Below are positions 45,278 to 54,004 of a DNA stretch of 64,000 bases, in pieces. The position numbers and the translations under genes are program-made. The stretch's first letter is position 1; each line of letters opens with the position of its first letter. This stretch comes from Bin87 sp965243255. Its GTDB lineage: Bacteria > Chloroflexota > Dehalococcoidia > Lucifugimonadales > UBA3495. The notes beneath the pieces were generated by a model. It worked only from the letters and a program-made list of their open reading frames with translations. It searched no databases and was not told where the DNA came from. Where the stretch lies: positions 868,001 to 932,000 of the forward strand of contig CBDEUH010000004.1 in NCBI GenBank assembly GCA_965243255.1. The letters run 5' to 3'.

Positions 45278-45715
45278 AGCACAGTCTGAACCGCCGGATG
45301 AAGGTGTATCTGGCTCCCAAGGCGCTGGTCGTGGACGAATTAGGCATCTGGCCCTACGACCGGGAGTCGGCCACCTCCTTCTTCACCCTGATCTCAGCCC
45401 GCTACGAGCGGGGCAGCATCATCCTGACCTCCAACAAGGGCTTCGGCGAGTGGGGTGAACTCCTGGGCGACAGCGTGATCGCCTCGGCGGTGCTGGACCG
45501 GCTGCTGCACCACAGTCACGTGCTCAACATCCGGGGCGAGAGCTACCGGCTCAGGGAGAAGCGCCAGGCGGGATTGTTTCCTTCCCAACAGTACGTAAGC
45601 GCGCCGTCGGAGGAGGCCGGCGACAACTACGCCGACTGACAGAATCGCTGAACAATAGCCATGTGGCTCAGTCTTAACCCGCAAAAATGGCTCACTTCCA
45701 ACCCGTCATTGACAA
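45278..45715 (+). mobile_element. IS21-family remnant: truncated IstB helper ATPase and right end
   Basis: 45298-45639 encodes only the C-terminal half of IstB: PKALVVDELGIWPYD (Walker B), SIILTSNKGFGEWGELLGD, AVLDRLLHHSHVLNIRGESY. An in-frame TAA at about 45272-45274 and loss of the Walker A region show 5' truncation; no IstA is present. After the stop, TGGCTCA recurs at 45664 and 45688 in similar contexts (TCTTAACCCG / CTTCCAACCCG), ending CATTGACA at 45706-45713; internal repeats like these are typical of IS21 ends. Confidence 0.78.
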
Positions 45716-45864
45716 TCGCCTAGCCAACCGGTCCGTGGTCGGCGCCTTCGTCGATACCGAGACTTACGCCCGGTTCGTACATCACCGATTACCGACAACC
45801 CTTCCAGACAAGCTGGAAACCATCGGCCATCTAGCCCCCGTCAAAGGCCAATTATGCCACACTC

Positions 45865-48384
45865 TTAATCGTCGGGGGGAAACCCCTCCGGCAACCACAC
45901 CGGCAGGTCAGCGATGGATTCCCGCGCCTCCGCCGACGTCGGAACACCCCACGCTTGGAAGAACGGGCCGAGGTTTCGACCGACCTGCCGCGAGAATCGC
46001 ACCAGCCACAGGTCGCGTTTGTCATGGTCATCCATGGGGCGCATTTCGTCCGGCAAGTTGCGGTAGGAGGCAAACACCTCACGAAAAGCCTCCCAACCGA
46101 ATTCCTGCTGCAACTGCTCGTACATCACCAGGGCGAGGAACGGATCCTGTTTCCACTGCTCGAAGTCAGGGTTGTCAAAGTCATAGCTCGCCATCTGCGA
46201 GGAACGGAAGGAAGCAGACCCCCTATAGTTCTCCGCCACCGGTATGCCGCACAGAAACTCGTAGACGTAGAGCGTGAATAAATTGACGGTCACTTCCCAC
46301 GTTCCATCAAACGTCCAGTCGCCTTCCTGGTGGTTGTGCCCCACCTCATGGTAGAAGCCCCAGTTGCACTCCGAGCGCAGGTGCTCGACGTTCACCAGGT
46401 TCGCCTGCTGGTCCATGTGGGCCATAATTGGATAGCCCGAGTGCATGTATCCGACCGAGATCTGCCGGTCGACGACGAAGCGCTCCGGACTGGTGCGGTC
46501 AGTGGAATCCCACGCCGCCAGTTCTGCGCTGAGGTCAAGTGCCCGGTCCCACGTCTCGGCCACGGAGTCCGGGTCATCGAGATCACGCACTTCCGAGGAC
46601 GGCGTGGTGACAATCATGTTCCGCCCAGCAATTTCCGCCCAGGGCGCCGGAGCCTGGCGGATTTCGTTGCGCCAAGTGTCCAGGTCCGTTTCGCCCAATA
46701 CAAACAGCGGCGCTGCCACAGCCCCCTCAATCTCGACATCTATGCTCCCCAGGTCCAGACCGGACGGCACTTCGATGTAGATCAGCCCGCCGAAGGCATT
46801 GGCCGCCAGGGTGGTTGGCGTGGACACCTTGAACCTGCGGCTGATCTCCGGCATGCGCGTCCACTCCGGCTTGTGCCAGATGCGGTCGGTGTGGGCGCCA
46901 ACGCGCACGTAAAAGCCTCCGGCGTCGGCCGCTTCCTGGGCCATCACTATCGTGATCAATTCGCCTGGCGCGGCATACAGGCCGGTGGAGTGCCAACGAG
47001 GCACGTCCGTGTTTATGGTGATGACGCGACTCACGCGCGGTGCATCATCAGGTACAGAACCAGGAAAGTCCGCAGCCGCCGGATGCGCGCGGACCTGCTC
47101 CGGAGGAGTGTGAAGATGGTCCTTGAAGAACAGATTGACATCCAGTCGTTCCAAAACGTCGAACCTGCCTACCGGATGGGATTCCGACGGCCAGCCCCGA
47201 CCCCGTCCAGTGGCCTCGGCTAAGGCGCGTAATCTAGGCAAGAATAGAGTGTCGTCAACCGGCAGACAACGAGTGGTATGCTCCAAAATGCCCCTCAACT
47301 GGTCCATTTCCAATCCACTGATTTCACGGCCGCCAGAGGCATGATCCTTGACGGCGTCGAGGGCATTCCCGATTTGCACCAAGTCCAGGCCCTCTCTGTC
47401 AATGGCGTAAACCCCACCGGACGTGTTCCCAAACCAGTCGAAGGACCATTGAATCCCCGCCGGGGCAAGCAGCCGGTTGCCCGCATGCTCTGTGCTGAGC
47501 TCCAATTGTGGATTCAACTGCGCCCATCCCCAACCGGTGTTCGCCGCGACCAGTCCGCCGCCACCCCGCACGAAGGAAGAAACCACGTCCATCTCCGGCA
47601 CGCTTTGATTCCACGTGATCATCGCCAGGACATCAACGTCCTCCACCGAATCACGCTGTAGAGAGACCTGAACAGCGTTGTGGCCGCCATCCCTGAGCCA
47701 ATCGAACAGACCAGGAGCGTTTACGACTCCGATACGGGGATCGTGGGATCCGTCCCTGGCAGCCCAACGCAGCGCGTTCACCATGAAGCGTCCCGTATCC
47801 GATGATCCAAGCTCCGTTTGCAGGAAGTAACCGTCGTGCCCAAAGGCCACAATGCGGCCGTCCTGCCATCGCCCAGCGACTACCACGGGAGCTCTCAAGC
47901 CGGCCCCAGTGGTTCCTACGACTACCGGGAACGCCTCTGGCCCGTAGACGCACAAGGGCCCTGGGACACCCGGCACGCCGATTTCGTTCACACCGCTCAA
48001 TAGAATGTCCAGGTCATCCTCAGTCTCTCCCCTCGCAGGCGTCATCGTCGGTGTTGCTGCCGCTCGGCCAGCGGGTGTAGGAGCAAGCATCGGCGTTGGC
48101 TGAAGCGTAGGCGCCGGCTCAGGAGTTGCCGTCGGTTCGGGAGCGGATGGCTGAGCGGACGCCAGCGTCCGTGTCGGGGCAGGAGGGCTGGCCGGCGCAA
48201 CGACCCCAGATTGGGTCTGCGCAGGTGGCGCCGTTGTGACTATAGGACCCGATTCTCCCGATGGCGTCGGCGGGTCGTTGTCGCACGCGACCAACCCACC
48301 ACCGCCCAACAACATGAGAACGCCGACGAAGAAGCATGAAATTCCCCGCTTCCAGCCCGATACATATCGTTGTGCTGGTTCCAA
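45865..48384 (-). CDS. Secreted M60-like metallopeptidase lipoprotein
   Basis: 839 residues from TTG 48384, chosen because AGGAGG sits 9 bases upstream and the resulting N-terminus is a proper lipoprotein signal (WKRGISCFFVGVLMLLGGGG, then LVAC). The long upstream extension to 48534 is not needed. A Pro/Thr/Ala linker (about 40-120) leads to a region reminiscent of a ThuA/GATase-like fold (PVVVAGRWQDGRIVAFGHDG, DVLAMITWNQSV), then the M60-like part with zinc motif HEVGH at about 679-683 and a distal Glu in TWEVTVNLF. M60/enhancin-like enzymes cut mucins or other glycoproteins. Outer-surface anchoring suggests degradation of host or particle glycoproteins; substrate is not deducible. Confidence 0.85.
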   Translation of the reverse strand: MEPAQRYVSGWKRGISCFFVGVLMLLGGGGLVACDNDPPTPSGESGPIVTTAPPAQTQSGVVAPASPPAPTRTLASAQPSAPEPTATPEPAPTLQPTPMLAPTPAGRAAATPTMTPARGETEDDLDILLSGVNEIGVPGVPGPLCVYGPEAFPVVVGTTGAGLRAPVVVAGRWQDGRIVAFGHDGYFLQTELGSSDTGRFMVNALRWAARDGSHDPRIGVVNAPGLFDWLRDGGHNAVQVSLQRDSVEDVDVLAMITWNQSVPEMDVVSSFVRGGGGLVAANTGWGWAQLNPQLELSTEHAGNRLLAPAGIQWSFDWFGNTSGGVYAIDREGLDLVQIGNALDAVKDHASGGREISGLEMDQLRGILEHTTRCLPVDDTLFLPRLRALAEATGRGRGWPSESHPVGRFDVLERLDVNLFFKDHLHTPPEQVRAHPAAADFPGSVPDDAPRVSRVITINTDVPRWHSTGLYAAPGELITIVMAQEAADAGGFYVRVGAHTDRIWHKPEWTRMPEISRRFKVSTPTTLAANAFGGLIYIEVPSGLDLGSIDVEIEGAVAAPLFVLGETDLDTWRNEIRQAPAPWAEIAGRNMIVTTPSSEVRDLDDPDSVAETWDRALDLSAELAAWDSTDRTSPERFVVDRQISVGYMHSGYPIMAHMDQQANLVNVEHLRSECNWGFYHEVGHNHQEGDWTFDGTWEVTVNLFTLYVYEFLCGIPVAENYRGSASFRSSQMASYDFDNPDFEQWKQDPFLALVMYEQLQQEFGWEAFREVFASYRNLPDEMRPMDDHDKRDLWLVRFSRQVGRNLGPFFQAWGVPTSAEARESIADLPVWLPEGFPPDD

Positions 48385-49056
48385 TTTGCTTTGCCTCCTA
48401 GGTTGCGCTCGGGCGTGTCCATACACGTGGGCGGTAGGCAGTGCCTTCAAATACGAGATTGATTTCACGGTCCTCACACCATCTTTGCGGCTCGGCAACA
48501 CCCAAGGAAACCAAGAAACGGAGTCGGCCGTCAATCAGATGGCCGACTGAAATCGAACCAACTCCAAAATCACAGAATCCGGAATTAGCGGAAGCCGTCC
48601 GCCGCGAGCCAACTCCGGAGCAGCGCATCCGATAGAGCAATCGCGCCCAGGCATTGAGCCAGCTGGCAGATCAGCTGCTACGCCCCCATGCCCGCCAATG
48701 CCGACAGGGCAGCACTGGCACGAAAACGTCCAACGGCGTCTCCACGCTGGGCACCCGGAAACCGCCCTTTGTGCCCGTCACCCCCACATGACGGAGTCCA
48801 ACCTCCCCACTCTGTGGCCGCTATCACCAGCCACCAGGTGAGAGCAGCCCCGGAACGTGCCGCGAATGCGGCGGGGATGGTCACGTTGCCGGCAATATCG
48901 GCCCCCGGTTTCAGCATAGAAGCAATGATCGCCAAACATGGACGAAACCGGATACGACTGCCAGCCCCACCCAAGCGAGACACAAGGGGATCGCAGATGG
49001 CGTTGCTCCGCTAAACGACCAACCTCACACCCACACCGAGCCAAAGGAGTAAATCC
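48385..49056. other. Divergent intergenic region
   Basis: Lies between the reverse M60 gene and a forward lipoprotein gene. Only short frames are seen; none has a ribosome site or family. AAAGGAG (about 49041) precedes the 49057 start. Confidence 0.45.
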
Positions 49057-49698
49057 ATGAACACCCGCCTACTATGTTTGACAATCATCGCACTCACCTT
49101 CGGAGCGTTGGTTGCCGCGTGCAGCAACCCTGCGACTCCCAAAGATTGCGTCCACACCGCCGAAGCAGCGGGCGCGCCGCAAGCAGTGTTGGATTTTCTG
49201 AATAACCCCACCGGCGAACTTGGGCAATCGGAACGATTCACAATTCGTCAGTTCCTCAACCATACGGCATTGAACGATGCGTGCCAGTTGGAAATCGCCC
49301 AGTTGCACGGTCAGTCCTCACCTGCTTCTGCCGGCGCCCCACTCGAGGAGGGCGTCTCGACCGCCATGCTGCGAGAGGGCGCAGCTGGCGGCGACCAGCG
49401 TTCACTTGAAGCGTTTGGCAGTTGCGTCGCACATTACGCCCAAGAGATTGAGTACCTGCCCGCCGAGCTTCCGTTGGGGGAGAAAGTCGTTCAGATTGCA
49501 CATGGCTTTGACCAAGAGGCCAAACAATGGATGTCGGTGGGCCTGTGTTTGGAATACGCGCCACGCCCCAGAGTGGACGATGTATCTGGCAAATGTCTGG
49601 TGACTGCAATGCGGTGGTACAGGTACGAATTCCCCGAATCCGAACACTTGGCCCTCCCGGTCGCAGGGGTAGCGTGCTTGCCCGCCTACTGGGAGTAG
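49057..49698 (+). CDS. Small lipoprotein, function unknown
   Basis: 213 residues. N-terminal lipoprotein signal (MNTRLLCLTIIALTFGALVAAC with Cys22). The mature part has a conserved-looking spread of six or so Cys residues (DCVHTAEAAG, DACQLEIAQ, GSCVAHYAQ, VGLCLEYAP, GKCLVTAM, VACLPAYWE), probably three disulfides. Ribosome site AAAGGAG upstream. No family recognised; likely an exported disulfide-bonded protein. Confidence 0.7.
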   Translation: MNTRLLCLTIIALTFGALVAACSNPATPKDCVHTAEAAGAPQAVLDFLNNPTGELGQSERFTIRQFLNHTALNDACQLEIAQLHGQSSPASAGAPLEEGVSTAMLREGAAGGDQRSLEAFGSCVAHYAQEIEYLPAELPLGEKVVQIAHGFDQEAKQWMSVGLCLEYAPRPRVDDVSGKCLVTAMRWYRYEFPESEHLALPVAGVACLPAYWE

Positions 49699-49947
49699 GG
49701 GTCATCTCTCCGACACCAAATAGAGGCTTTCACATGCTCACACACTGCAACATGCCTCAATCGCCCAGTACCGGAACCCAAGTCATTCTCCCACCGCGGA
49801 CAAAAAGCCGCAGATTTTGGGCAACGCGCGTCGGGCCATCCTCGGAAGGCTGGCACTTGCGCCCTACGTTGACGGTGAACGCCCCGAGCTCATCTAACCG
49901 GCATCCTCCGGAGCGAGCGTTCACACGCGCTCCAGCGGCAATTCTGA

Positions 49948-50562
49948 TCACTTTCGCCGGCAGCCGCTCGCATTTCCCAAGCAGCGCCTCAGGAAACCGA
50001 CCAGTGCCCCACAAAACCTTTGCACAATTCCTTGGGATTCGTTCGTGACACTGACTTCCGGGGACACCTCACGGGGGCCCTCAGATCTGCCAGCTTCAGC
50101 CAACGCACGCAACCGTTCCTCCGCTCCGGCAGCCCGAGGCCGGAACACGGTGCGATTTGCAAATAAGAACCCCTTCAAGTCATCCTCGAGCTGGTCTCGC
50201 CGGACCTCCGTGTTGACCCAATTTACCCGCCTACCATGCGCCAAATCTCCCGCGTCCGGCCTGTGGAAGTACCCTCCCGAAAACGTGCCCACTGCCACAA
50301 ACTCCGTCCCCTTCCTGGGCATGACAGCCAAATCGCCAGGTTGAATTTCCTCAACGAAGTACCGGATCTGGCTGGCATGGTTGGAAATCTTTGGCTGGGA
50401 CCAGTCTGGAAACATGTTCCTCATCACTGCGGTGAAGCCCGCCTGACCGGGAACTCCGGAAAGGTCCCCGAGTTCGTGGAATCCCATGGTCACAACACCG
50501 TTGTCCAATGCCTCGGCCTCCCTTTCACCTTGGGGGCCGCCTCGTACCACCCAGGCAGTCAT
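49948..50562 (-). CDS. PUA/EVE-like DNA-reader domain protein (Mrr-associated type)
   Basis: 204 residues from ATG 50562 (GGAGG 7 bases upstream); the upstream open frame to 50646 is discarded. The sequence MTAWVVRGGPQGEREAEALD, FHELGDLSGV, RYFVEEIQPGDLAVMPRKGT, FVAVGTFSGGYFHRP and VNWVNTEVRRDQLEDDLKGF follows the N-terminal PUA/EVE-like domain that precedes Mrr-type nucleases in restriction proteins. Here the nuclease (Mrr_cat, with a PD-(D/E)xK core) is absent: after about 175 residues the chain ends in a short basic tail. It may read modified bases alone or be a truncated restriction enzyme. It is divergent from an Nmad3-like gene, which points to base-modification chemistry. Confidence 0.7.
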   Translation of the reverse strand: MTAWVVRGGPQGEREAEALDNGVVTMGFHELGDLSGVPGQAGFTAVMRNMFPDWSQPKISNHASQIRYFVEEIQPGDLAVMPRKGTEFVAVGTFSGGYFHRPDAGDLAHGRRVNWVNTEVRRDQLEDDLKGFLFANRTVFRPRAAGAEERLRALAEAGRSEGPREVSPEVSVTNESQGIVQRFCGALVGFLRRCLGNASGCRRK

Positions 50563-50928
50563 GTCAACCTCCATCAAACGTAAATCAGACTCCCGAGGGC
50601 CGTCGAAACAGCATACCACTTGCTCATAGTCTGACGAAACGAGCAATTACTGCGCCTGTCAACGGTAACCACTGCGCAATGCCGGACCAGACACGAAGAC
50701 CATTCCTAAGGTCCTTGACGGCGTTGCGGAGGATCGTCGACCGCGGCGGCCATCACAAACGGGAGCGCCTACGAGAGAGCGCACTGAGGACGGTAGCGTC
50801 AAAGTGCGGTACCCGCACCAACTTCGATGGGCTACAATACCTAACCTTTTGTCGTCCGTGGGGCACTTCGCCTGCCAACGCTGTTGGCCCCCGCCTAACG
50901 AACCGGAACGCCCTCCAAGGTAGAATCC
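50563..50928. other. Divergent promoter region of the PUA-like and Nmad3-like genes
   Basis: No gene in this stretch. It probably holds both promoters, but no strong boxes are seen. AAGGTAGAATCC near the end gives the ribosome site for 50929. Confidence 0.4.
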
Positions 50929-51807
50929 ATGCCGGCGAGAAAGCTAATCATCAGCAGAAAAGGGTTTGACACCACCAGCCGAGCGGGACCAGTCAAACAT
51001 CCCTTCGGCGGAGTACCCAGCCCAATCTTCCCCGATGGGAGCATCTACTCGCTCCCCATCCCGCTCCTTGACGAGGAACTAGGCAGCACCTACGGCAACC
51101 TGTACCTCGGTGATGGCCCCTCTCGAATCAGCATCGGACAGGTGGTGGAGGACTTGACGAGTGAACGTGCTACGCGATGGACTCCCGACTCTCCCGCATA
51201 CCCCAGCCCAGACATTCGGCAACCTTTCCAGATTCAGTTTGACGGGAAAACCGGGTCGGTCGCGGCGATTGGGCCCCAACTGGGCCACCTGCGAAACCAA
51301 TCCATCGGAACCGACGACATTTTCTTGTTCTTCGGACTGTTCCGGCGCGTGGAGCAGGCACGAGGACGGTGGCGATTCGTCCCCACGGCGCCTCAACAGC
51401 ACGTTCTGTTTGGCTGGTTGCAGGTGGGGTCAATCCATGTCGAAACCTTGGAATACTCCCTCGAAAGTGCTTGGTATGTAGCTGCGGACCACCTGCGCCT
51501 GGGAGACACACATTCCGGCCCAGCGGTGGGAATCTTCCCGTCCTTAGATGAACGTTTGGTTCTATCCAAGCCAGGCGGGTCAGCTTCCCAGTGGAGATTG
51601 CCACGCTGGTTTTACCCAGATTCCCCCAGGTCCTGCCTCACTTACCACCCTAGGCACCTATGGACCCGCGACAATCAGTATGCTTACGTTCAACGACGCG
51701 GTCCCGGCCAGGAGTTCGTCCTGGACTTGAGGCAATACCCAGAAGCCTTGGAGTGGTTCTCTGAACTCGTGCACGACTTGGGGACGCATTTACCCGACCA
51801 GAAATGA
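50929..51807 (+). CDS. Nmad3-like nucleotide-modification-associated protein
   Basis: 292 residues. The N-terminus MPARKLIISRKGFDTTSRAG followed by GGVPSPIFPDGSIYSLPIPL matches the Nmad3 family (nucleotide modification associated domain 3), which is found in genomic neighbourhoods with DNA-base-modifying enzymes and was predicted to take part in nucleotide or base modification. Further parts: IRQPFQIQFDGKTGSVAAIG, DDIFLFFGLFRRVE, HVLFGWLQVGSI and a Trp-rich C-terminus. Catalytic mechanism is not established. It faces away from the PUA-like gene; the nearest other modification-related gene is the type I system. Confidence 0.72.
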   Translation: MPARKLIISRKGFDTTSRAGPVKHPFGGVPSPIFPDGSIYSLPIPLLDEELGSTYGNLYLGDGPSRISIGQVVEDLTSERATRWTPDSPAYPSPDIRQPFQIQFDGKTGSVAAIGPQLGHLRNQSIGTDDIFLFFGLFRRVEQARGRWRFVPTAPQQHVLFGWLQVGSIHVETLEYSLESAWYVAADHLRLGDTHSGPAVGIFPSLDERLVLSKPGGSASQWRLPRWFYPDSPRSCLTYHPRHLWTRDNQYAYVQRRGPGQEFVLDLRQYPEALEWFSELVHDLGTHLPDQK

Positions 51808-52059
51808 AGCCTCCGTCGCGTGGGTTCCGACCAACGCCACCTTTGGCCGACTCCGAAGACGAAGCGACCAGTTTCTCCTACTCAGCAACGCCACTAGTTT
51901 CCGCCATAGTTCCACGAACGGCGCCTCACCATCCCGAATGTCAAAGGCGCAATTTCGGCGTCTCAAAATCAATGACAGCCAGGCGTAACGCGACCACAGC
52001 ACCAATTTATACACTGATTTCAGGCTGACGACGGTTACCTAATGAAGAGGAGCCATGTC

Positions 52060-52710
52060 ATGCCGAAGCGACGACAACACGCCTACATCTGGGCCACCCA
52101 GATGCGCCGCCTGCTGACAGGCGAAAACTGGTGCGAGTGAGCCGCCCGGTTCAAGGCCCACTACAGGGACTGGACCAAGCCGCCCGCGGACTTCGACCAG
52201 GCAAAGTGGCTGCTCGACCACACGGCGCTGCTGAACCGGCAGCGTCAGGAATGGGAAGCCTCTGGTCACCGCTTCTACGTTGAGGGCCAGAACTCCTTCC
52301 GGCTGCGGGAGAAGTCCGCCACCCTGGCCGGCCGTCCCGACCTCGTAGTGCTCGACGTCCAAGACGCCACCATCGTCGACGTGAAGACCGGTCGGGAACA
52401 GCCCTGGCACTGCATCCAGGTGATCATCTACCAGTACGCCCTGCCCCTGGCGCTCCCGCAGTACCGTAACGTTCGAATCAGCGGTGAAGTCGTCTATCCA
52501 ACCCACACGGAGCGGATCCCACGGGGAGCATTGTCTCGGCAGTTCACCCAGGACCTCGGGGCACTGATTCGGCGACTAGCCGCCGATACGCCGCCTAAAC
52601 GAGTGCCATGCCCACAGGAGTGCCGCTTCTGTGACATCACTGCCGATGATTGTCCGGAGCGCATTGACGAGGCCAGCGAGGTCGGTGCCGCAGCGACCGA
52701 CGACTTCTGA
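52060..52710 (+). pseudogene. RecB/Cas4-like PD-(D/E)xK nuclease with an in-frame TGA
   Basis: From ATG 52060 (AGAGGAG 7 bases upstream) the frame reads MPKRRQHAYIWATQMRRLL, TGENWCE, then TGA at 52138-52140 and continues 190 codons without another stop: AARFKAHYRDWTKPP. Core motifs are intact downstream: GRPDLVVLDVQDATIVDVKTG (Asp...Asp-x-Lys), IQVIIYQYAL (QxxxY), and a Cys cluster CPQECRFCDITADDCPE as in iron-sulfur Cas4/AddB-like nucleases. TGA in place of TGG (Trp) would explain it. No cas1/cas2 or CRISPR array is nearby, so a phage or restriction-related role is more likely. A shortened product from the ATG at 52348 would keep only part of the core. Confidence 0.65.
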
Positions 52711-53267
52711 CGCACTACTGCGTCATCACCTCGGCCAGTGCCGGGATCATCGCAGCCTCCGTCATCCGGCAGTCCTCAACGGTTGCCATCGTACTACCCT
52801 TTCCAGTATCACAGACTCCTAAAGGTTTTGCGGCCTTGACCTAACGGGCCGCGGCAGGCCAGGAAGTAGGATGAATCATCAAGATGCCCATGACGCTGAG
52901 TGCCGTACTGCGCCTACATCACACATGAACATCGTCACGTCATGGCCTATTTGACCACTGAGATGCCCTTCTGCATAATGGAAAACATGCGGAGCCGCCA
53001 GAATCGGCGACGGGAGCGTGCCAAACGTAGCCACGCAACATTTACGGGCCTAAAATGCCCGCCAAACGGCTATCCCACCGTTGCGCGGCCACCTGCCCCG
53101 AATTGTAGTGAAATGGTACAGCCGCACTGGTAGAACACCCCCAAAGCCTCATTACTGCCCAAAGTGCAAGACGCCTTATTTGACCTAGCCGCACATGATG
53201 CCGACCCTCGGCGCCCCAGCGTAGTTGAACCAACCGCAGGAAGCCTCTGCTGAACTGGAGAGAAGGA
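52711..53267. other. No convincing gene
   Basis: Only short frames without ribosome sites. GGAGAGAAGG just before 53268 serves the next gene. Confidence 0.45.
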
Positions 53268-53918
53268 ATGGAAGAAATCCGCACAGCAGGTGCCATCGCG
53301 GTCGTGATCATAGGTTTCCTAGGGATCCTTGTCAGCGACAGGGGATGGATGTTTTTCTCCAAATGTCGGCAGGCCGTTCGCGACACCTTGGTGAGAACAA
53401 CAGGGTGCATATTGCACCCGGTATCGCGTCGTTACCGACAATGGCGGTACAAGGACAGGATTGCCAACTTGGAGCCCGCCTCGTACGACGAGTACAGACA
53501 ACTACCAGATGCAGACGAGCGGCTCTTCAGCGAATTCAAGCCAGAAGCATGGCACAAAATAATGAGAGAGCAGTTTGTATCCTCAGTGCAAAGGTTCGAG
53601 GAATCAAAACGAGATTGGGACCTAAAGGAATCTAGCAGGCGCGAACAGATAATTCCCGCAGGCCCTCTGGTGAAAATCGGCGACAACGCGGAAATCATCT
53701 GCGGAAACTGCGCCTTCTTCGCGGCAAGTTTCGATGGAGACACCGCAGAAGAACTGAAAATAAGCACAGCCGAGGGCGTATGCCACAAGGACCCGGCCCC
53801 GCAGGAAGTCTACCCTTTTTCAGTATGCAGCCACCACAGCGCACTACAGGGATTCGCGCCGTCAACGAACGGGTTCTACGTCTTTGCCCCAGCAAAAAGC
53901 CAAGAGACCCCACGGTGA
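53268..53918 (+). CDS. Membrane-anchored protein with Cys-rich C-terminus, upstream of hsdM
   Basis: 216 residues with GGAGAGAAGGA upstream. One membrane helix near the N-terminus (GAIAVVIIGFLGILV), a basic region (RRYRQWRYKDR), a charged helical middle, and a C-terminal CGNCAFF ... GVCHKDP ... PFSVCSHH pattern suggesting a metal-binding knuckle. No family recognised. It lies 86 bp before hsdM on the same strand and may be part of the type I cluster. Confidence 0.55.
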   Translation: MEEIRTAGAIAVVIIGFLGILVSDRGWMFFSKCRQAVRDTLVRTTGCILHPVSRRYRQWRYKDRIANLEPASYDEYRQLPDADERLFSEFKPEAWHKIMREQFVSSVQRFEESKRDWDLKESSRREQIIPAGPLVKIGDNAEIICGNCAFFAASFDGDTAEELKISTAEGVCHKDPAPQEVYPFSVCSHHSALQGFAPSTNGFYVFAPAKSQETPR

Positions 53919-54004
53919 TCAAATAGCCTCAAAGGCCAAGGCTCGGCGTAAACGCAGATCACTCAACCCCAAACCGCAGAAACCATCCCGTGCACGGAGC
54001 ATCC

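Noticed and set aside
35961..52140. Recoding of TGA as a sense codon to explain the two interrupted genes
   Set aside because: Many intact genes here end at TGA in the right place (for example the coiled-coil gene at 4469, the large recombinase at 10260 and hsdM at 56104), so TGA is a normal stop.
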